A stretch of DNA of 31,726 bases from CAZGMN01 sp964645765 (GCA_964645765.1 CAZYBE010000036.1:1-31726); one strand, 5' to 3'; numbered from the stretch's first letter, positions 1-8,930 are shown. Notes: generated by a model from the letters alone, not told the origin. Numbers and translations: made by a program.

Positions 1-150
1 CTGAGCGGGCATGGTTCCTCGACCGAAGGGAGAGGAGAGCGAAGCCTGAAACCGAACAGCTTTTGCCTCGCTGGGGCAAAAGCTGTGTGTTTTTGAACCC
101 ACTGACCTGAGCTAATACACGGCTTTCTAAGCACCCAGCCTGAGCTCTAT
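1..150 (+). repeat. Dispersed structured repeat, copy A (left end outside window)
   Basis: The first 150 bases match 29227-29380 over most of their length, including the shared string CTGAGCGGGCATGGTTCCTC at the start and CACCCAGCCTGA near the end. A 12-bp perfect hairpin stem lies at 56-67/75-86 around a 7-base loop. A second, imperfect hairpin lies around 18-36. The element abuts the 3' end of the URO-D-family gene. The family is not one I can name; it could be a MITE-like element or a structured intergenic repeat. Confidence 0.75.
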
Positions 151-152
151 TT

Positions 153-1208
153 TCATCCCTTCATCTTTTTGTCTATTTCGGACCAGGTCTGGAAAACGGC
201 CTCGACATTTTCTGGCTTGGCGCCGGGCCCGAACTCGCATTGGGCGATGACGCCTCCATCAGAATAGAGATTTTTGTAAACATCGTTGACGGCGTTTCGA
301 ACGTCATTGAGGGAGGCGTAAGCCAGAATGTGCTGGCGGTCGATCTCGCCCCAGAAAGTGATTTTCCCTTTGAATTTTTCGCCGAGCGATTCCAGGCCCA
401 TGCAGAATATCTGGGAGTTGAGGGCATCGACGCCGATCTCGATAAATTCGGGGATGATATCAACAATATAGCCGTCCGAATGGAAGAAGACGTATTTTTT
501 GTATTTGCGGGCAACTTCGACATAGTCCTGGTATAAGGGCTTGAAGAGTGTCCGCCAGAGCCAGGGCGATATGATCGATCCCTTCTGCGTTCCCCAGTCA
601 TCCATGATAGTCAGGGCATCGACATCGGTTCGAGCCCAGGCCTCGGCTTCCTTGATGTAGAATTGATGCATGCGGCGAATGAGCTCATGAAGCTCCGGAG
701 GCTGCTCTACGAGGTCGACGAGCAGGTTCATCGTTGTCCGCAGAAACTGGAGCCTCTCAAAGGGTCTGATCCAGGTTCCAGCCAAAACAAATCGTTTCTC
801 ATTACGGCAGAAACGGTTGATTTCCTTTGTGTCCAGATTCAAATATTTGTCCGGCGTCTTGAGCTTTTCAAGGTCACTCCAGGTTTCAATTAACGGTTTG
901 TGGACTATGCCGATTGTCCCACCTTGCACATTTTCAAATCGACACCCCCATTCGTCGATAAAAACTCCCTTTTGATAGCGCTCAGGAAAATCGGTTAAGT
1001 CTCTGCTTCCGACCAATCGAGGAGCAGTAACGATGTCATCAGGAAATTTTTCCTGAATGGCTCGAAGCTGGCCAGGAAAATTCTCTTCGGCCCAGGGCAA
1101 AAACCAGAGCTGGCGCGGGATTCTCTCCGGCTTGGCGAATTCCAGAGTCTTTTTGACGAGCTCTCGTGATGTTCTCTGGGGGTGTGAATTTGCTTTTCTA
1201 ATCGGCAA
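153..1208 (-). CDS. Uroporphyrinogen decarboxylase (URO-D) family protein
   Basis: 351 residues with the layout of the URO-D/cobalamin-dependent methyltransferase superfamily rather than haem-pathway HemE. The N-terminus reads TSRELVKKTLEFAKPERIPR, the usual opening of this group. The middle holds a DDWGTQ segment and the C-terminal half holds FFHSDGYIVDIIPEF followed by GVDALN, matching the TIM-barrel core of these proteins. Members often act in methyl-group or methoxy metabolism, or are unassigned enzymes next to sugar-degradation genes. The start is a TTG because a stop lies three codons upstream and no ATG follows in the N-terminal region. It lies 167 bases after the GH31 gene on the same strand and may be the last gene of that unit. 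The substrate cannot be read from the sequence. Confidence 0.85.
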   Translation of the reverse strand: MPIRKANSHPQRTSRELVKKTLEFAKPERIPRQLWFLPWAEENFPGQLRAIQEKFPDDIVTAPRLVGSRDLTDFPERYQKGVFIDEWGCRFENVQGGTIGIVHKPLIETWSDLEKLKTPDKYLNLDTKEINRFCRNEKRFVLAGTWIRPFERLQFLRTTMNLLVDLVEQPPELHELIRRMHQFYIKEAEAWARTDVDALTIMDDWGTQKGSIISPWLWRTLFKPLYQDYVEVARKYKKYVFFHSDGYIVDIIPEFIEIGVDALNSQIFCMGLESLGEKFKGKITFWGEIDRQHILAYASLNDVRNAVNDVYKNLYSDGGVIAQCEFGPGAKPENVEAVFQTWSEIDKKMKG

Positions 1209-1375
1209 AATCCTTTATGCTTTTCGGTTGCTTTCCACTAAAGGCCCTTTCTTTAAAGCTTATATCACGGGAAAAGAAAGAGGTCAATTGAAAAGACAAG
1301 AAGTTAATATAGTGATGAGCGCAACTGCCGCCCGGGAAGCTGATGTATTCCTCACTGGATTTATTTTATCCAAGC

Positions 1376-3907
1376 CTACATTCTTATTTTGATTCTTTTT
1401 CCTGAATAGGTGACGGTCTGGTCCGCATCTTTTGTAACTTCCAAGCCGACGCCATGATTTTTTTGGACGCAGACGATGCGGAAAGTCCTCTTCTTTAACA
1501 TTCCGGGAAAACTTCCTTTTCTTGTGCCGATGGTCAGGGTTTTTGATTTTTCATTCCATCTAAAGGGGATGAAGGCGTAAACTCCTTTTTCATAATTGTA
1601 ATTATCGTTCTCGTCCTCATAAAGCTCGAATTCGCAGTCAGCTCCGGCGTAAATCCTGAGCTCAAGAGGGTCTTCGGGCTTTTCTGTCGAATATTGTTTA
1701 AAAGGGCCGAGAGGAAGGATGGAGCCCGCTCTGACATATAAAGGCATGATGTCGAGAGGAGTTTCCCTTCTTATTTTTTGCCCGCCTTGAAAAAAATCCC
1801 CAGTCCAGAAGTCATACCAGCCAGGCCATTGCGGCAGATAGACATTAACTGATTTTATTGCCTCTTCCTCTTTTTCTCCAAGATCGATTCCTTTAATATG
1901 TTCAGGCAGAAGGATTCCCGGCTCTCCTTGAGGAGCAGCCAAGTTTTTGGAAGGAATGGCCTCGCCGGACTTTTTGACTTTATGATACATTTCTTCTGTC
2001 ACTGGAGTGACGAGGAGCGAGGGGCCGAACATATACTCGTTATCGGTTCCATAGGTATTTTTATCGGCCGTAAAATCCATCGGCAGGCCGCGCATGATGG
2101 TATAGGCCTGGCTGGTCACTTTCCAGGCCAGCGAGTAGATGTAGGGGAGGAGGCGATAGCGGAGATTGTCGAACTTGAGGAGGGCGTCATAAGCCCAGTG
2201 GCCGGGCTCCCCGAAGCGCCAGATTTCCCGGGGAGTGCCTGTGCCGTGGGAGCGAAAGATGGGTGTAAAGGTTCCGAATTGAAACCAGCGGACGTAAAGC
2301 TCCTGGTAAGCAGGGTCTTTGCATCCTAATGGGTAAAGGCCGCCTCTCCAATTGGGGAAAAAGGCGCCGATGTCATGCGTCCAGTAAGGAATTCCTGCCA
2401 GGCAGAAGTTGACTCCTGCAGAGATTTGTTTTCGGAAGACATCATAGTTGGCTGAGATGTCACCCGACCAGGTTGCCGCTGCATACCTCTGCTGTCCGGA
2501 AAAAGCCGACCGGGTCAGGATGAAGACCCTTTTCTGGGGAAAATCTTTCCTGAACCCTTCATAGACTCCCTTTGTTGTCATTAAGGAGTAAGTATTCAAA
2601 TATCTGGCCATGGTGCCCAGTTCTGTCATTCCGAATTCTTTGATAAGCTTTTCCGAGATTTCAGATGTGTGCTGGTCTCCAAGCTCTGGCTCAGTGGCAT
2701 CCATCCACAGAGCGTCAACCCCTTTGGAGACAAGGCCCTCTTTGACATAGCGCCAGTAGATATCCCGGGCTTCGCGGCTATAGGCATCGTAGACATATCC
2801 TGTGGTCCAGTGCTGGGGCGGGTAGAGATGGCCCTTCGCCTTCATCTCCTTATAGATATCGGTCTTTATGCCAAGAGCAGGCCAGATGGAAATCATGTAG
2901 TGGAGGTCGTAATCGTTATGGATCGAAGAGATTGTTTTCTCCGGGTCGGGATAGACTTTGCTGTCGAATCGCATCGAGCTCCAGTCATCGTTCTCTCCCC
3001 AGTAGCGCCAGTCCTGGACGATGTTGTCGATGGGAATTTTTCTCTCCCGGTATTCTTTGGCTACACTCAGAATATCGTCTGCATCCAGATAGCGCTCCTT
3101 GCTCTGCCAGTAGCCGTAAGCCCATTTTCCGAAAAGGGGAGCCTGGCCGGTGAGCACCCTGTAGCCGGCAATGACCTCGTCCATTGTTTCGCCGGAGATA
3201 AAATAATAGTCGATGGCATCAGCAACTTCAGACCAGAAGGACATCCCATTCTTGCCGTCGTGAAAAAGAGTTTTTGAATAATTATCCCAGAGAATTCCAT
3301 ATCCATTGGTGGAGATGAGAAAGGGATTGACGGCAACAGGATTGGTTTGGGTTAGACAGACATCCTTTCCCCTGTAGTTCATGTAACCATCTTGATGCTG
3401 GCCCAAGCCATAAATTCCTTCATCCGGAGTCAAGACAAAGCGCTGGAGCGCATGACAGGTCTCCTCGCCCATAACCCGAGCGCTGGTCATGGTTCGGGGA
3501 TTATCAGGCGCCTCGCCTAAAAGGATTTTACCAGCCTTATCCGCGAATTGGATTGCGCCTGTTTTGGCATCGATCCGAAGCTGGAGGCTTGCGGTTTTCA
3601 TCAATATCTCTTCTCCCTGCTGCAGGACTTTGCATCGCGAATCTTTTGGGGCCGCCTCCACGACAAGGCTTTTGCGGAGCTTGATGGCATCGCCGGGTGT
3701 GTAAAGGACATGGATAATATTCGGTGCATAGACCTGGATTTTTAACTTTGTGCCTTCCAAGGGGATGACGATGCCCTTATCCTCTTTTTGATAGGGCGGC
3801 TGAGCATCGACTGGAATGAATAATAAGATTGCCGCAATAAAAATTAAAACCGCGATTGCTGGGCTAAGCTTAATTCGCTTGGTCCTGATTAAGCTGCCCA
3901 ATCTCAA
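1376..3907 (-). CDS. GH31 glycosidase, alpha-xylosidase-like, secreted
   Basis: 843 residues. An N-terminal membrane/signal segment (about residues 14-34, ending PVDAQ) points to export. The GH31 N-terminal beta-sandwich follows (about 45-235), then the catalytic barrel. The nucleophile motif is WMDATEPE with Asp403, the form typical of alpha-xylosidases rather than the WxDMNE of alpha-glucosidases; the likely acid/base is Asp483 in WSGDISANYD. C-terminal beta domains end the protein. The TTG start overlaps the GH29 stop (TTGA) and is preceded by a perfect AGGAGG five bases upstream, so the two are translationally coupled. With an alpha-fucosidase partner, a role in trimming xyloglucan-like side chains is a reasonable inference. 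GH31 also contains alpha-glucosidases, so the substrate is not proven. Confidence 0.92.
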   Translation of the reverse strand: MRLGSLIRTKRIKLSPAIAVLIFIAAILLFIPVDAQPPYQKEDKGIVIPLEGTKLKIQVYAPNIIHVLYTPGDAIKLRKSLVVEAAPKDSRCKVLQQGEEILMKTASLQLRIDAKTGAIQFADKAGKILLGEAPDNPRTMTSARVMGEETCHALQRFVLTPDEGIYGLGQHQDGYMNYRGKDVCLTQTNPVAVNPFLISTNGYGILWDNYSKTLFHDGKNGMSFWSEVADAIDYYFISGETMDEVIAGYRVLTGQAPLFGKWAYGYWQSKERYLDADDILSVAKEYRERKIPIDNIVQDWRYWGENDDWSSMRFDSKVYPDPEKTISSIHNDYDLHYMISIWPALGIKTDIYKEMKAKGHLYPPQHWTTGYVYDAYSREARDIYWRYVKEGLVSKGVDALWMDATEPELGDQHTSEISEKLIKEFGMTELGTMARYLNTYSLMTTKGVYEGFRKDFPQKRVFILTRSAFSGQQRYAAATWSGDISANYDVFRKQISAGVNFCLAGIPYWTHDIGAFFPNWRGGLYPLGCKDPAYQELYVRWFQFGTFTPIFRSHGTGTPREIWRFGEPGHWAYDALLKFDNLRYRLLPYIYSLAWKVTSQAYTIMRGLPMDFTADKNTYGTDNEYMFGPSLLVTPVTEEMYHKVKKSGEAIPSKNLAAPQGEPGILLPEHIKGIDLGEKEEEAIKSVNVYLPQWPGWYDFWTGDFFQGGQKIRRETPLDIMPLYVRAGSILPLGPFKQYSTEKPEDPLELRIYAGADCEFELYEDENDNYNYEKGVYAFIPFRWNEKSKTLTIGTRKGSFPGMLKKRTFRIVCVQKNHGVGLEVTKDADQTVTYSGKRIKIRM

Positions 3908-5463
3908 TTTGACCTCCTATTGTAGAGCCCAAAATGAGTCAGGGTTGGATTTGTCCTGGACTCGGTGATCGACAGGCGGACGCGGCCGGTTGTTGTCGGA
4001 GAGAAGCAGAGCAGACGCTTGTAGCCGATGGTCGTTCCCTCTGTAACTTTTTCCCAGCGGCCGTTTATCCAAGCCTCAAGCTGAAAGCGCTCAACCCGCT
4101 GGCCGATACGAATATTTTCCTGAAGCATCAAGACATCAAAGGTTGACGGCTTGGCTAAACGATACTCAAGCGTAGCCGCCTCGTTTCCTCCTTCTGTTGT
4201 CCAGTATGTTTTCTGATCGCCGTCGATTGTATTCTGGGCGGAATGTCGCTTGGCAGCGTTTGAAGCCTGAGCTTGAGCTCCCTCGGCGAAATTTATGCGA
4301 AAAGTCTCATCCAGGACCCTGCGCCATTCGCTCAAGACTCGAATATCATTTTCGTGGATCAAGCCGCGGCGGTCAGGAGGGACGTTCAAGAGGAGGACAG
4401 AATTCCGGCCGACAGAGCTGAAATAGATATTTAACAGCTTTTCAGGCGATTTCACCTGCTCATCCTGGCTTTGACGGTAAAACCACCCTGGCCGGATGGA
4501 AACGTCCACTTCTGAAGGATACCAGGCGAGAGCAGATGCCTGAATAATCTTATCCCTGCTCCCCAAATCCGCTTGAGTCAAATCCATGGGAAGGAAAGAA
4601 GAATCCAGAGCCTCCTGGTTGAGGCTTGCTGGCAGTTGAGCCAAGCTGCGCAAACTCGCAGGAACTACACCCCATTCTGTTTCCCTGCCGTATCCGGATT
4701 CGGTCCCCACCCAGCGCACATCAGGCCCCATGATGGCGATGACGGCATCAGGCTGCAGCTCGCGAATCACTTTATAGTAGCCTGGCCAGTCGTAAACCTG
4801 GCGCTTGCCGTTCGGCCCTTCGCCGCAGGCGCCGTCAAACCAGACCTCTGCCACTTCTCCATAATTGGTCAATAGCTCGCGAAGCTGGTTCTTGAAGAAT
4901 TCGTTGTAGCGAGGGGAATCGCCGTACGAGGGCTCATGACGGTCCCAGGGCGATAAGTAAATTCCGAGCTTAAGGCCGAACTCCCGGCAGGCTTCTGCCA
5001 CCTCTCGAACCACATCACCTTTTCCGTTTCGCCATGGGCTGCTCCTCACCGAATGGTTGGTGTATTTGGTTGGCCAGAGGCAAAAGCCGTCGTGATGCTT
5101 GGTGGTAAGGATGATCATCTTCATGCCGGCTTCCTTGAAGACTCGGGCCCATTGCTTTGTATCGAGCTGGCTGGGATTGAAAAGCTGAGGGTCTTCGTCG
5201 CCAACTCCCCATTCCCGGACGGTGAAGGTATTGATGGAGAAGTGAACAAAGGCAGTGAGCTCCAGCTCCTGCCAGGACAGTTGCCTTGCAGAAGGAGTGA
5301 CATGGGCGGCTTTTTGGACGATCCCTTGCCCGGTATCATCGGCAGAAATTATTGCGAAGTGGGTAAATTTTGTTTTCTGGCAGCAAGAGAATAAGGCGGG
5401 ATAGAGAAGAAGAGCTATTCCTGAAATGACCAATTTCGCCTGAAATTTAGTCTTGATTTTCAT
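3904..5463 (-). CDS. GH29 alpha-L-fucosidase with C-terminal discoidin-like domain, lipoprotein
   Basis: 519 residues. The N-terminus has a basic start, a hydrophobic stretch (about 10-25) and LFSCC at 25-28, so it is probably lipid-anchored, although Phe within the lipobox is not typical. The GH29 barrel follows, with TTKHHDGFCLW (120-130) and the nucleophile Asp210 in VWFDGACGEG, both family hallmarks. The last ~130 residues (ASNAAKRHSAQNTIDGD, a Trp-rich strand, then RVRLSITES) resemble an F5/8-type carbohydrate-binding domain. It should release alpha-L-fucose from glycans at the cell surface or in the periplasm. It is the first gene of the minus-strand glycosidase unit and is coupled to the GH31 gene. 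Confidence 0.93.
   Translation of the reverse strand: MKIKTKFQAKLVISGIALLLYPALFSCCQKTKFTHFAIISADDTGQGIVQKAAHVTPSARQLSWQELELTAFVHFSINTFTVREWGVGDEDPQLFNPSQLDTKQWARVFKEAGMKMIILTTKHHDGFCLWPTKYTNHSVRSSPWRNGKGDVVREVAEACREFGLKLGIYLSPWDRHEPSYGDSPRYNEFFKNQLRELLTNYGEVAEVWFDGACGEGPNGKRQVYDWPGYYKVIRELQPDAVIAIMGPDVRWVGTESGYGRETEWGVVPASLRSLAQLPASLNQEALDSSFLPMDLTQADLGSRDKIIQASALAWYPSEVDVSIRPGWFYRQSQDEQVKSPEKLLNIYFSSVGRNSVLLLNVPPDRRGLIHENDIRVLSEWRRVLDETFRINFAEGAQAQASNAAKRHSAQNTIDGDQKTYWTTEGGNEAATLEYRLAKPSTFDVLMLQENIRIGQRVERFQLEAWINGRWEKVTEGTTIGYKRLLCFSPTTTGRVRLSITESRTNPTLTHFGLYNRRSN
3913..3918 (-). promoter_or_regulatory. Strong Shine-Dalgarno AGGAGG deciding a TTG start
   Basis: On the minus strand AGGAGG sits five bases before the TTG at 3907 and inside the last codons of the upstream fucosidase gene. 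It supports both the unusual start codon and translational coupling of the two glycosidase genes. Confidence 0.8.
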
Positions 5464-5583
5464 AATGCAACCTTTGGCTTTGTTGTGATTTTATCCATCA
5501 TTGAAAAACCGCTGTTTTGGGCAATAGAAAATCAATCTTTAAATATTTTGCTTTCCCGAATAATCAAAAAAACCGGCAAATAA

Positions 5584-5613
5584 ATTATATGAATATTTAT
5601 GATCATTAAGCAA
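5584..5613 (-). promoter_or_regulatory. Possible sigma70-type promoter for the glycosidase unit
   Basis: On the minus strand TTGCTT and a perfect TATAAT are separated by 18 bases, about 120 bases upstream of the fucosidase ATG, in an AT-rich divergent intergenic region (5464-5656). The -10 is perfect; the -35 is weak. No sugar-regulator operator was recognised nearby. Confidence 0.4.
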
Positions 5614-5656
5614 TTCTTTTGTCTCTGAATCTAAATTAGAATATCATAAGGAAATA

Positions 5657-5974
5657 ATGATGTTTTTCTTCATTGGAGGGATTCAGCCAAGGTCCAAAAT
5701 ACTGGATAAGCAGGCAAGGGCATGTCCAGCCTGTCAGCAGATAAAAGTCTGCTATAAAAGGATTGACCACTATCTGAGCCTCTTCTTCATCCCTCTCTTT
5801 CCTGTCAAAAAGGGCACTCCTTTTTGGATTTGCGAGAATTGCCATACCGTTATCGACCAAAGAGATACAGGGATGGATACCGGGCCGAAAGCCTGGAAAA
5901 GGAGATGCCCTCGCTGCGAAAGAGCCGTTGACCCCGATTTCAGCTTCTGTCCTTACTGCGGCCATGGCCTCTGA
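5657..5974 (+). CDS. Small zinc-ribbon protein
   Basis: 105 residues with four CxxC pairs: CPAC near residue 23, CENC near 60, CPRC near 84 and CPYC near 97. The first half, including a hydrophobic HYLSLFFIPLFPV stretch, matches the zinc-ribbon family often called zinc_ribbon_15, in which two CxxC pairs flank a hydrophobic segment. The second half is a separate double zinc-knuckle tail. An AAGGA lies five bases before ATG 5657; a second ATG follows directly. It probably binds two zinc ions; its molecular role is unknown. It reads divergently from the fucosidase and is separated from the next plus-strand gene by 207 bases containing a promoter, so it is likely a single-gene unit. Confidence 0.75.
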   Translation: MMFFFIGGIQPRSKILDKQARACPACQQIKVCYKRIDHYLSLFFIPLFPVKKGTPFWICENCHTVIDQRDTGMDTGPKAWKRRCPRCERAVDPDFSFCPYCGHGL

Positions 5975-6112
5975 GAGGATCAGGATAGAACACGCAGAGC
6001 TCTCTCTTTCATATTCTCCCCAAAAACTATGGCGCTATTTGAAAATTTTTCCTCCTAAGAGGAAAGATAAGCAATTCCGGCTGAGCAAGATGCAAAAGAG
6101 AACCTTTTAATT

Positions 6113-6141
6113 TTGACAGCCAATTTGACCTGTGCTATAAG
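6113..6141 (+). promoter_or_regulatory. Sigma70-type promoter for the MgtE-like/NRAMP pair
   Basis: TTGACA (6113-6118), 17 bases, TATAAG (6136-6141). The predicted transcript start leaves a leader of only about 30 bases before the GTG at 6182, too short for a magnesium riboswitch. The -10 overlaps a short inverted repeat, CTATAA-6-TTATAG (6135-6152), which might be an operator. Confidence 0.7.
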
Positions 6142-6181
6142 CTTTTTTATAGAAATTAAAGTATAAACAGGAAAGAAAAGC

Positions 6182-7477
6182 GTGAAAGCAAGCGGCAATA
6201 CCTTGAATAAAATGCAAGAAGAAAACTTAAAAATGTTTATTTTTTTCTCAGAGCTTCTGGGCCGCTCTGTCGTCGATTCAAACGACAACGTATTGGGAAA
6301 ATTAGCTGACATGAAGGTTAAGCTGGCCGAGCTTTTTCCAAAAGTTGCAAGCTTGAGCATCAGACACAAGCGTCAGAAAGCCCCGGTTGAATTGGATTGG
6401 CTCGAGGTCGAAGAATTGACCGGCCATTTGATTCGACTAAAGCCGGAAGCGGAGAAGAAGATAAAGCCATTGGTGGTGAATGAGAGCGAGATTCTTCTTC
6501 GGGAAGAGCTGTTCGATAAACAGGTCGTGGACACATTCGGGGCAAGGATAGAGAGGGTGAATGACATCCATCTTCTGGTCGTGGATTGGGACCTGCACCT
6601 TGTCCACGTGGATATCGGGATAAGAGGAATTTTCCGTCGCTTGGGCTGGATAAAAGTCATAGATTCCTTGACCAATTTCCTCTTTTCTTACCAGATTCCA
6701 GAGAAAATGATCTCCTGGAAGTATATCCAGCCTCTGGCCAGCGACCCTCATAAAAAAGATTTGAAGCTCAACGTGACCTTGAGAAAGCTCCATGAGCTTC
6801 ATCCCTCTGATTTGGCAGACATCCTCGAAGAGCTCGACCAGACGAGCCGGTCAAGAGTCTTCAAGTCTTTAGATTTGTCGACCGCAGCCGAAACACTGCA
6901 AGAGGTCGAGCCAAAATATCAGCTCTCTCTGGTTTTATCGGCTTCTGAAGAGCTTGTCTCAGACATTCTCGAAGAAATGGAGCCTGATGAGGCCACAGAC
7001 CTTCTGGCTGGCCTTCCCGGGGAGAAAAAATCGAAGCTCATCCAAACGATGGAGAAACCTTCGAGAGAGAAATTGGAGGAGTTGTTGAAATTTGAAGAAG
7101 GCACGGCAGGGAGCATCATGACTAAAGATTATATCTTCATTCAAGGAAACAAAACCATCGCCGATGCTTCAGAAGTATTCAAGAGGACAACCCATCCTTT
7201 AGATACAATCTCTTACCTCTATGTGACAGATGAGGAGAATCATCTACTCGGCGTTCTGACTTTAAGACATTTGGTTTTGTGTGAGAAAGACACTCCCTTG
7301 TCCAAGCTGATGAATACCAACCTGATAAAAGTCAAGACTGAGGATGATGTCAAGGAGGTCAAAGAGATATTCAAGAAATACAAATTCATGGCCATCCCTG
7401 TCATCGACGATGATAATCGTTTAAAAGGGATAATCACACTCCGTGACATCGTCGAGGCCACATCAAAGGATTTTTGA
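6182..7477 (+). CDS. Soluble PRC-barrel / MgtE_N / CBS-pair protein (predicted Mg2+ sensor)
   Basis: 431 residues without any membrane segment. Residues ~15-90 and ~95-180 look like two PRC-barrel-like units (ELLGRSVVDSNDNVLGKLAD, then DTFGARIERVNDI). Residues ~195-300 are the MgtE N-terminal superhelical domain (LHPSDLADILEELD; LEEMEPDEATDLLAGLP). Residues ~305-431 are two CBS motifs (GSIMTKDYIFI; IPVIDDDNRLKGIITLRDIV). In true MgtE channels the N and CBS domains sense cytosolic Mg2+ and gate an attached membrane domain; here that domain is missing and an NRAMP-fold transporter gene follows 29 bases downstream. It is inferred to regulate that transporter. The start is GTG at 6182 with AGGAAAG upstream; ATG 6212 is the alternative. 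Confidence 0.88.
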   Translation: MKASGNTLNKMQEENLKMFIFFSELLGRSVVDSNDNVLGKLADMKVKLAELFPKVASLSIRHKRQKAPVELDWLEVEELTGHLIRLKPEAEKKIKPLVVNESEILLREELFDKQVVDTFGARIERVNDIHLLVVDWDLHLVHVDIGIRGIFRRLGWIKVIDSLTNFLFSYQIPEKMISWKYIQPLASDPHKKDLKLNVTLRKLHELHPSDLADILEELDQTSRSRVFKSLDLSTAAETLQEVEPKYQLSLVLSASEELVSDILEEMEPDEATDLLAGLPGEKKSKLIQTMEKPSREKLEELLKFEEGTAGSIMTKDYIFIQGNKTIADASEVFKRTTHPLDTISYLYVTDEENHLLGVLTLRHLVLCEKDTPLSKLMNTNLIKVKTEDDVKEVKEIFKKYKFMAIPVIDDDNRLKGIITLRDIVEATSKDF

Positions 7478-7506
7478 TTCTCGATCACATATTTTGAGGA
7501 ATCATT

Positions 7507-8760
7507 TTGAGGATATTGAATAAGGGCTATTTAAGGTCACAGTGGAAGAGTTTCTTAATCTTTCTTGCTGTGGTCGGCCCAGGCATCATCACCTCAAATG
7601 TGGACAATGATGCGGGTGGCATTGCGACTTATTCGATGGCAGGAGCACGTTTTGGCTATGGCCTCCTCTGGTCTTTGATTCCGATCATGGTCGCCCTGGT
7701 CATTATTCAAGAGATGAGCGCCAGGATGGGAGTCATGACCGGCAAAGGGCTATCCGACCTTATCCGGGAAAAATTTGGAGTGAAAATCACTGTTTATTTG
7801 CTGACAGCTTTGGTCATCACCAACTTTGGAAATGTAATTGCAGAATTTGCAGGTATTGCCTCCAGCCTGGAAATCTTTAAGGTTCCAAAGTCTATCTCTG
7901 TCCCTGTTTGCGCCTTTATTGTTTGGCTGCTTGTCGTCAAAGGGACTTATAGGTCGGTGGAAAAAGTCTTTCTTGTTGCCTGTCTGTTCTATGTCTGTTA
8001 CATCATTTCCGGTTTTTTAGCCGGTCCAGACTGGGGCCTTGTCCTCACAGGTTTCACCCGGCCGGACATCAAGTTCTCGCCCGGCAGCCTGGCCATGCTC
8101 ATTGGTTTGGTTGGAACAACCATAGCTCCCTGGATGCAGTTTTATCTCCAGGCTGCGGTCGTAGAGAAAAATATTAACATTAAAGACTACAAGCATTCCC
8201 GGATGGATGTCATCCTGGGAAGTGTCCTGGTGACCGTGGTGGCCGCATTTATCATCTTGACCTGCGCCGCCACTCTCTTCAAGGCAGGAATCAAGATAGA
8301 GACAGCAAAAGATGCCGCCTTAGCCTTAAAGCCATTGGCTGGAAAATACTGCTCTGCTCTTTTTGCCTTTGGACTTTTGAATGCTTCTTTATTTGCTGCC
8401 TCGATCTTGCCTCTCTCCACGGCTTTTGTCGTTTGCGAAGGGATGGGCTGGGAAGTGGGTGTCAACAAGAAATTTTCTGAGGCTCCTCAGTTTTATGGGC
8501 TTTACACTTTGCTGATAATCTTTGGTGCGATCATCATCCTTCTTCCGGGAATCCCCCTCTTCCCCATCATGTACATCTCCCAGGTTATAAACGGAATTGC
8601 CTTGCCTTTAATTCTGGTCTTCATGCTCATTTTGATCAATGATAAAAAGCTGATGGGAATCCACATCAATGGGCGCACTTACAACATCATTTCCTGGATG
8701 ACGGTCATTATCCTTGTCGGTTTGGGAATAGCCTTCTTGGTCTCCTTGTTCAAGATATAA
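7507..8760 (+). CDS. NRAMP-family (SLC11-like) divalent metal transporter with altered metal-site motifs
   Basis: 417 residues and about 11 hydrophobic segments. The TM1 signature GPG plus eight residues plus DPGN of NRAMP appears as GPGIITSNVDNDAGG: Asp35 is kept, but Pro and Asn are Ala36 and Gly38. The TM6 MPH motif appears as APW (207-209), so the methionine that favours transition metals is missing. NRAMP-related magnesium transporters are known to lack this Met/Asn pair, so Mg2+ rather than Mn2+/Fe2+ is the better prediction. The neighbouring MgtE-type sensor fits this. The start is TTG with TGAGGA six bases upstream. A long hairpin follows the gene. Confidence 0.85.
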   Translation: MRILNKGYLRSQWKSFLIFLAVVGPGIITSNVDNDAGGIATYSMAGARFGYGLLWSLIPIMVALVIIQEMSARMGVMTGKGLSDLIREKFGVKITVYLLTALVITNFGNVIAEFAGIASSLEIFKVPKSISVPVCAFIVWLLVVKGTYRSVEKVFLVACLFYVCYIISGFLAGPDWGLVLTGFTRPDIKFSPGSLAMLIGLVGTTIAPWMQFYLQAAVVEKNINIKDYKHSRMDVILGSVLVTVVAAFIILTCAATLFKAGIKIETAKDAALALKPLAGKYCSALFAFGLLNASLFAASILPLSTAFVVCEGMGWEVGVNKKFSEAPQFYGLYTLLIIFGAIIILLPGIPLFPIMYISQVINGIALPLILVFMLILINDKKLMGIHINGRTYNIISWMTVIILVGLGIAFLVSLFKI

Positions 8761-8780
8761 CCTCTCAAATTCCATGATAT

Positions 8781-8832
8781 GGGTGAGGGTTTGGGGGTTC
8801 GGAGCACGCTCGTTTTCCCCAAACCCTCACCC
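8781..8832. terminator. Long hairpin after the transporter gene (terminator-like or REP-like)
   Basis: A perfect 16-bp stem, GGGTGAGGGTTTGGGG at 8781-8796 and its complement at 8817-8832, encloses a 20-base loop. There is no T-run on either side, so a classical intrinsic terminator is not shown. The GGGTGAGGG/CCCTCACCC string is common in dispersed intergenic repeats of many bacteria. It sits between the transporter gene and the hslV promoter and may still end transcription. Confidence 0.5.
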
Positions 8833-8843
8833 TAACAATTATC

Positions 8844-8872
8844 TTGACATCATAGACTCTTAACGTTTATAA
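8844..8872 (+). promoter_or_regulatory. Sigma70-type promoter for the hslV operon
   Basis: TTGACA (8844-8849), exactly 17 bases, TTATAA (8867-8872), 58 bases upstream of the hslV ATG. This is a near-consensus housekeeping promoter and the only strong one seen before the eight-gene unit. A heat-shock-type promoter was not recognised. Confidence 0.75.
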
Positions 8873-8930
8873 ATTGAAAATATTCTGGTTTTTAATTATC
8901 ATATAGTATTAAGAATAGAGGAAAACTCCT

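Noticed and set aside
2669..3277. 202-codon plus-strand open frame antisense to the GH31 gene
   Set aside because: It lies wholly opposite conserved catalytic-domain codons and has no family resemblance or ribosome site.
6142..6181. Magnesium riboswitch (M-box or ykkC-like) ahead of the MgtE-like gene
   Set aside because: The predicted leader is about 30 bases, far shorter than any M-box.
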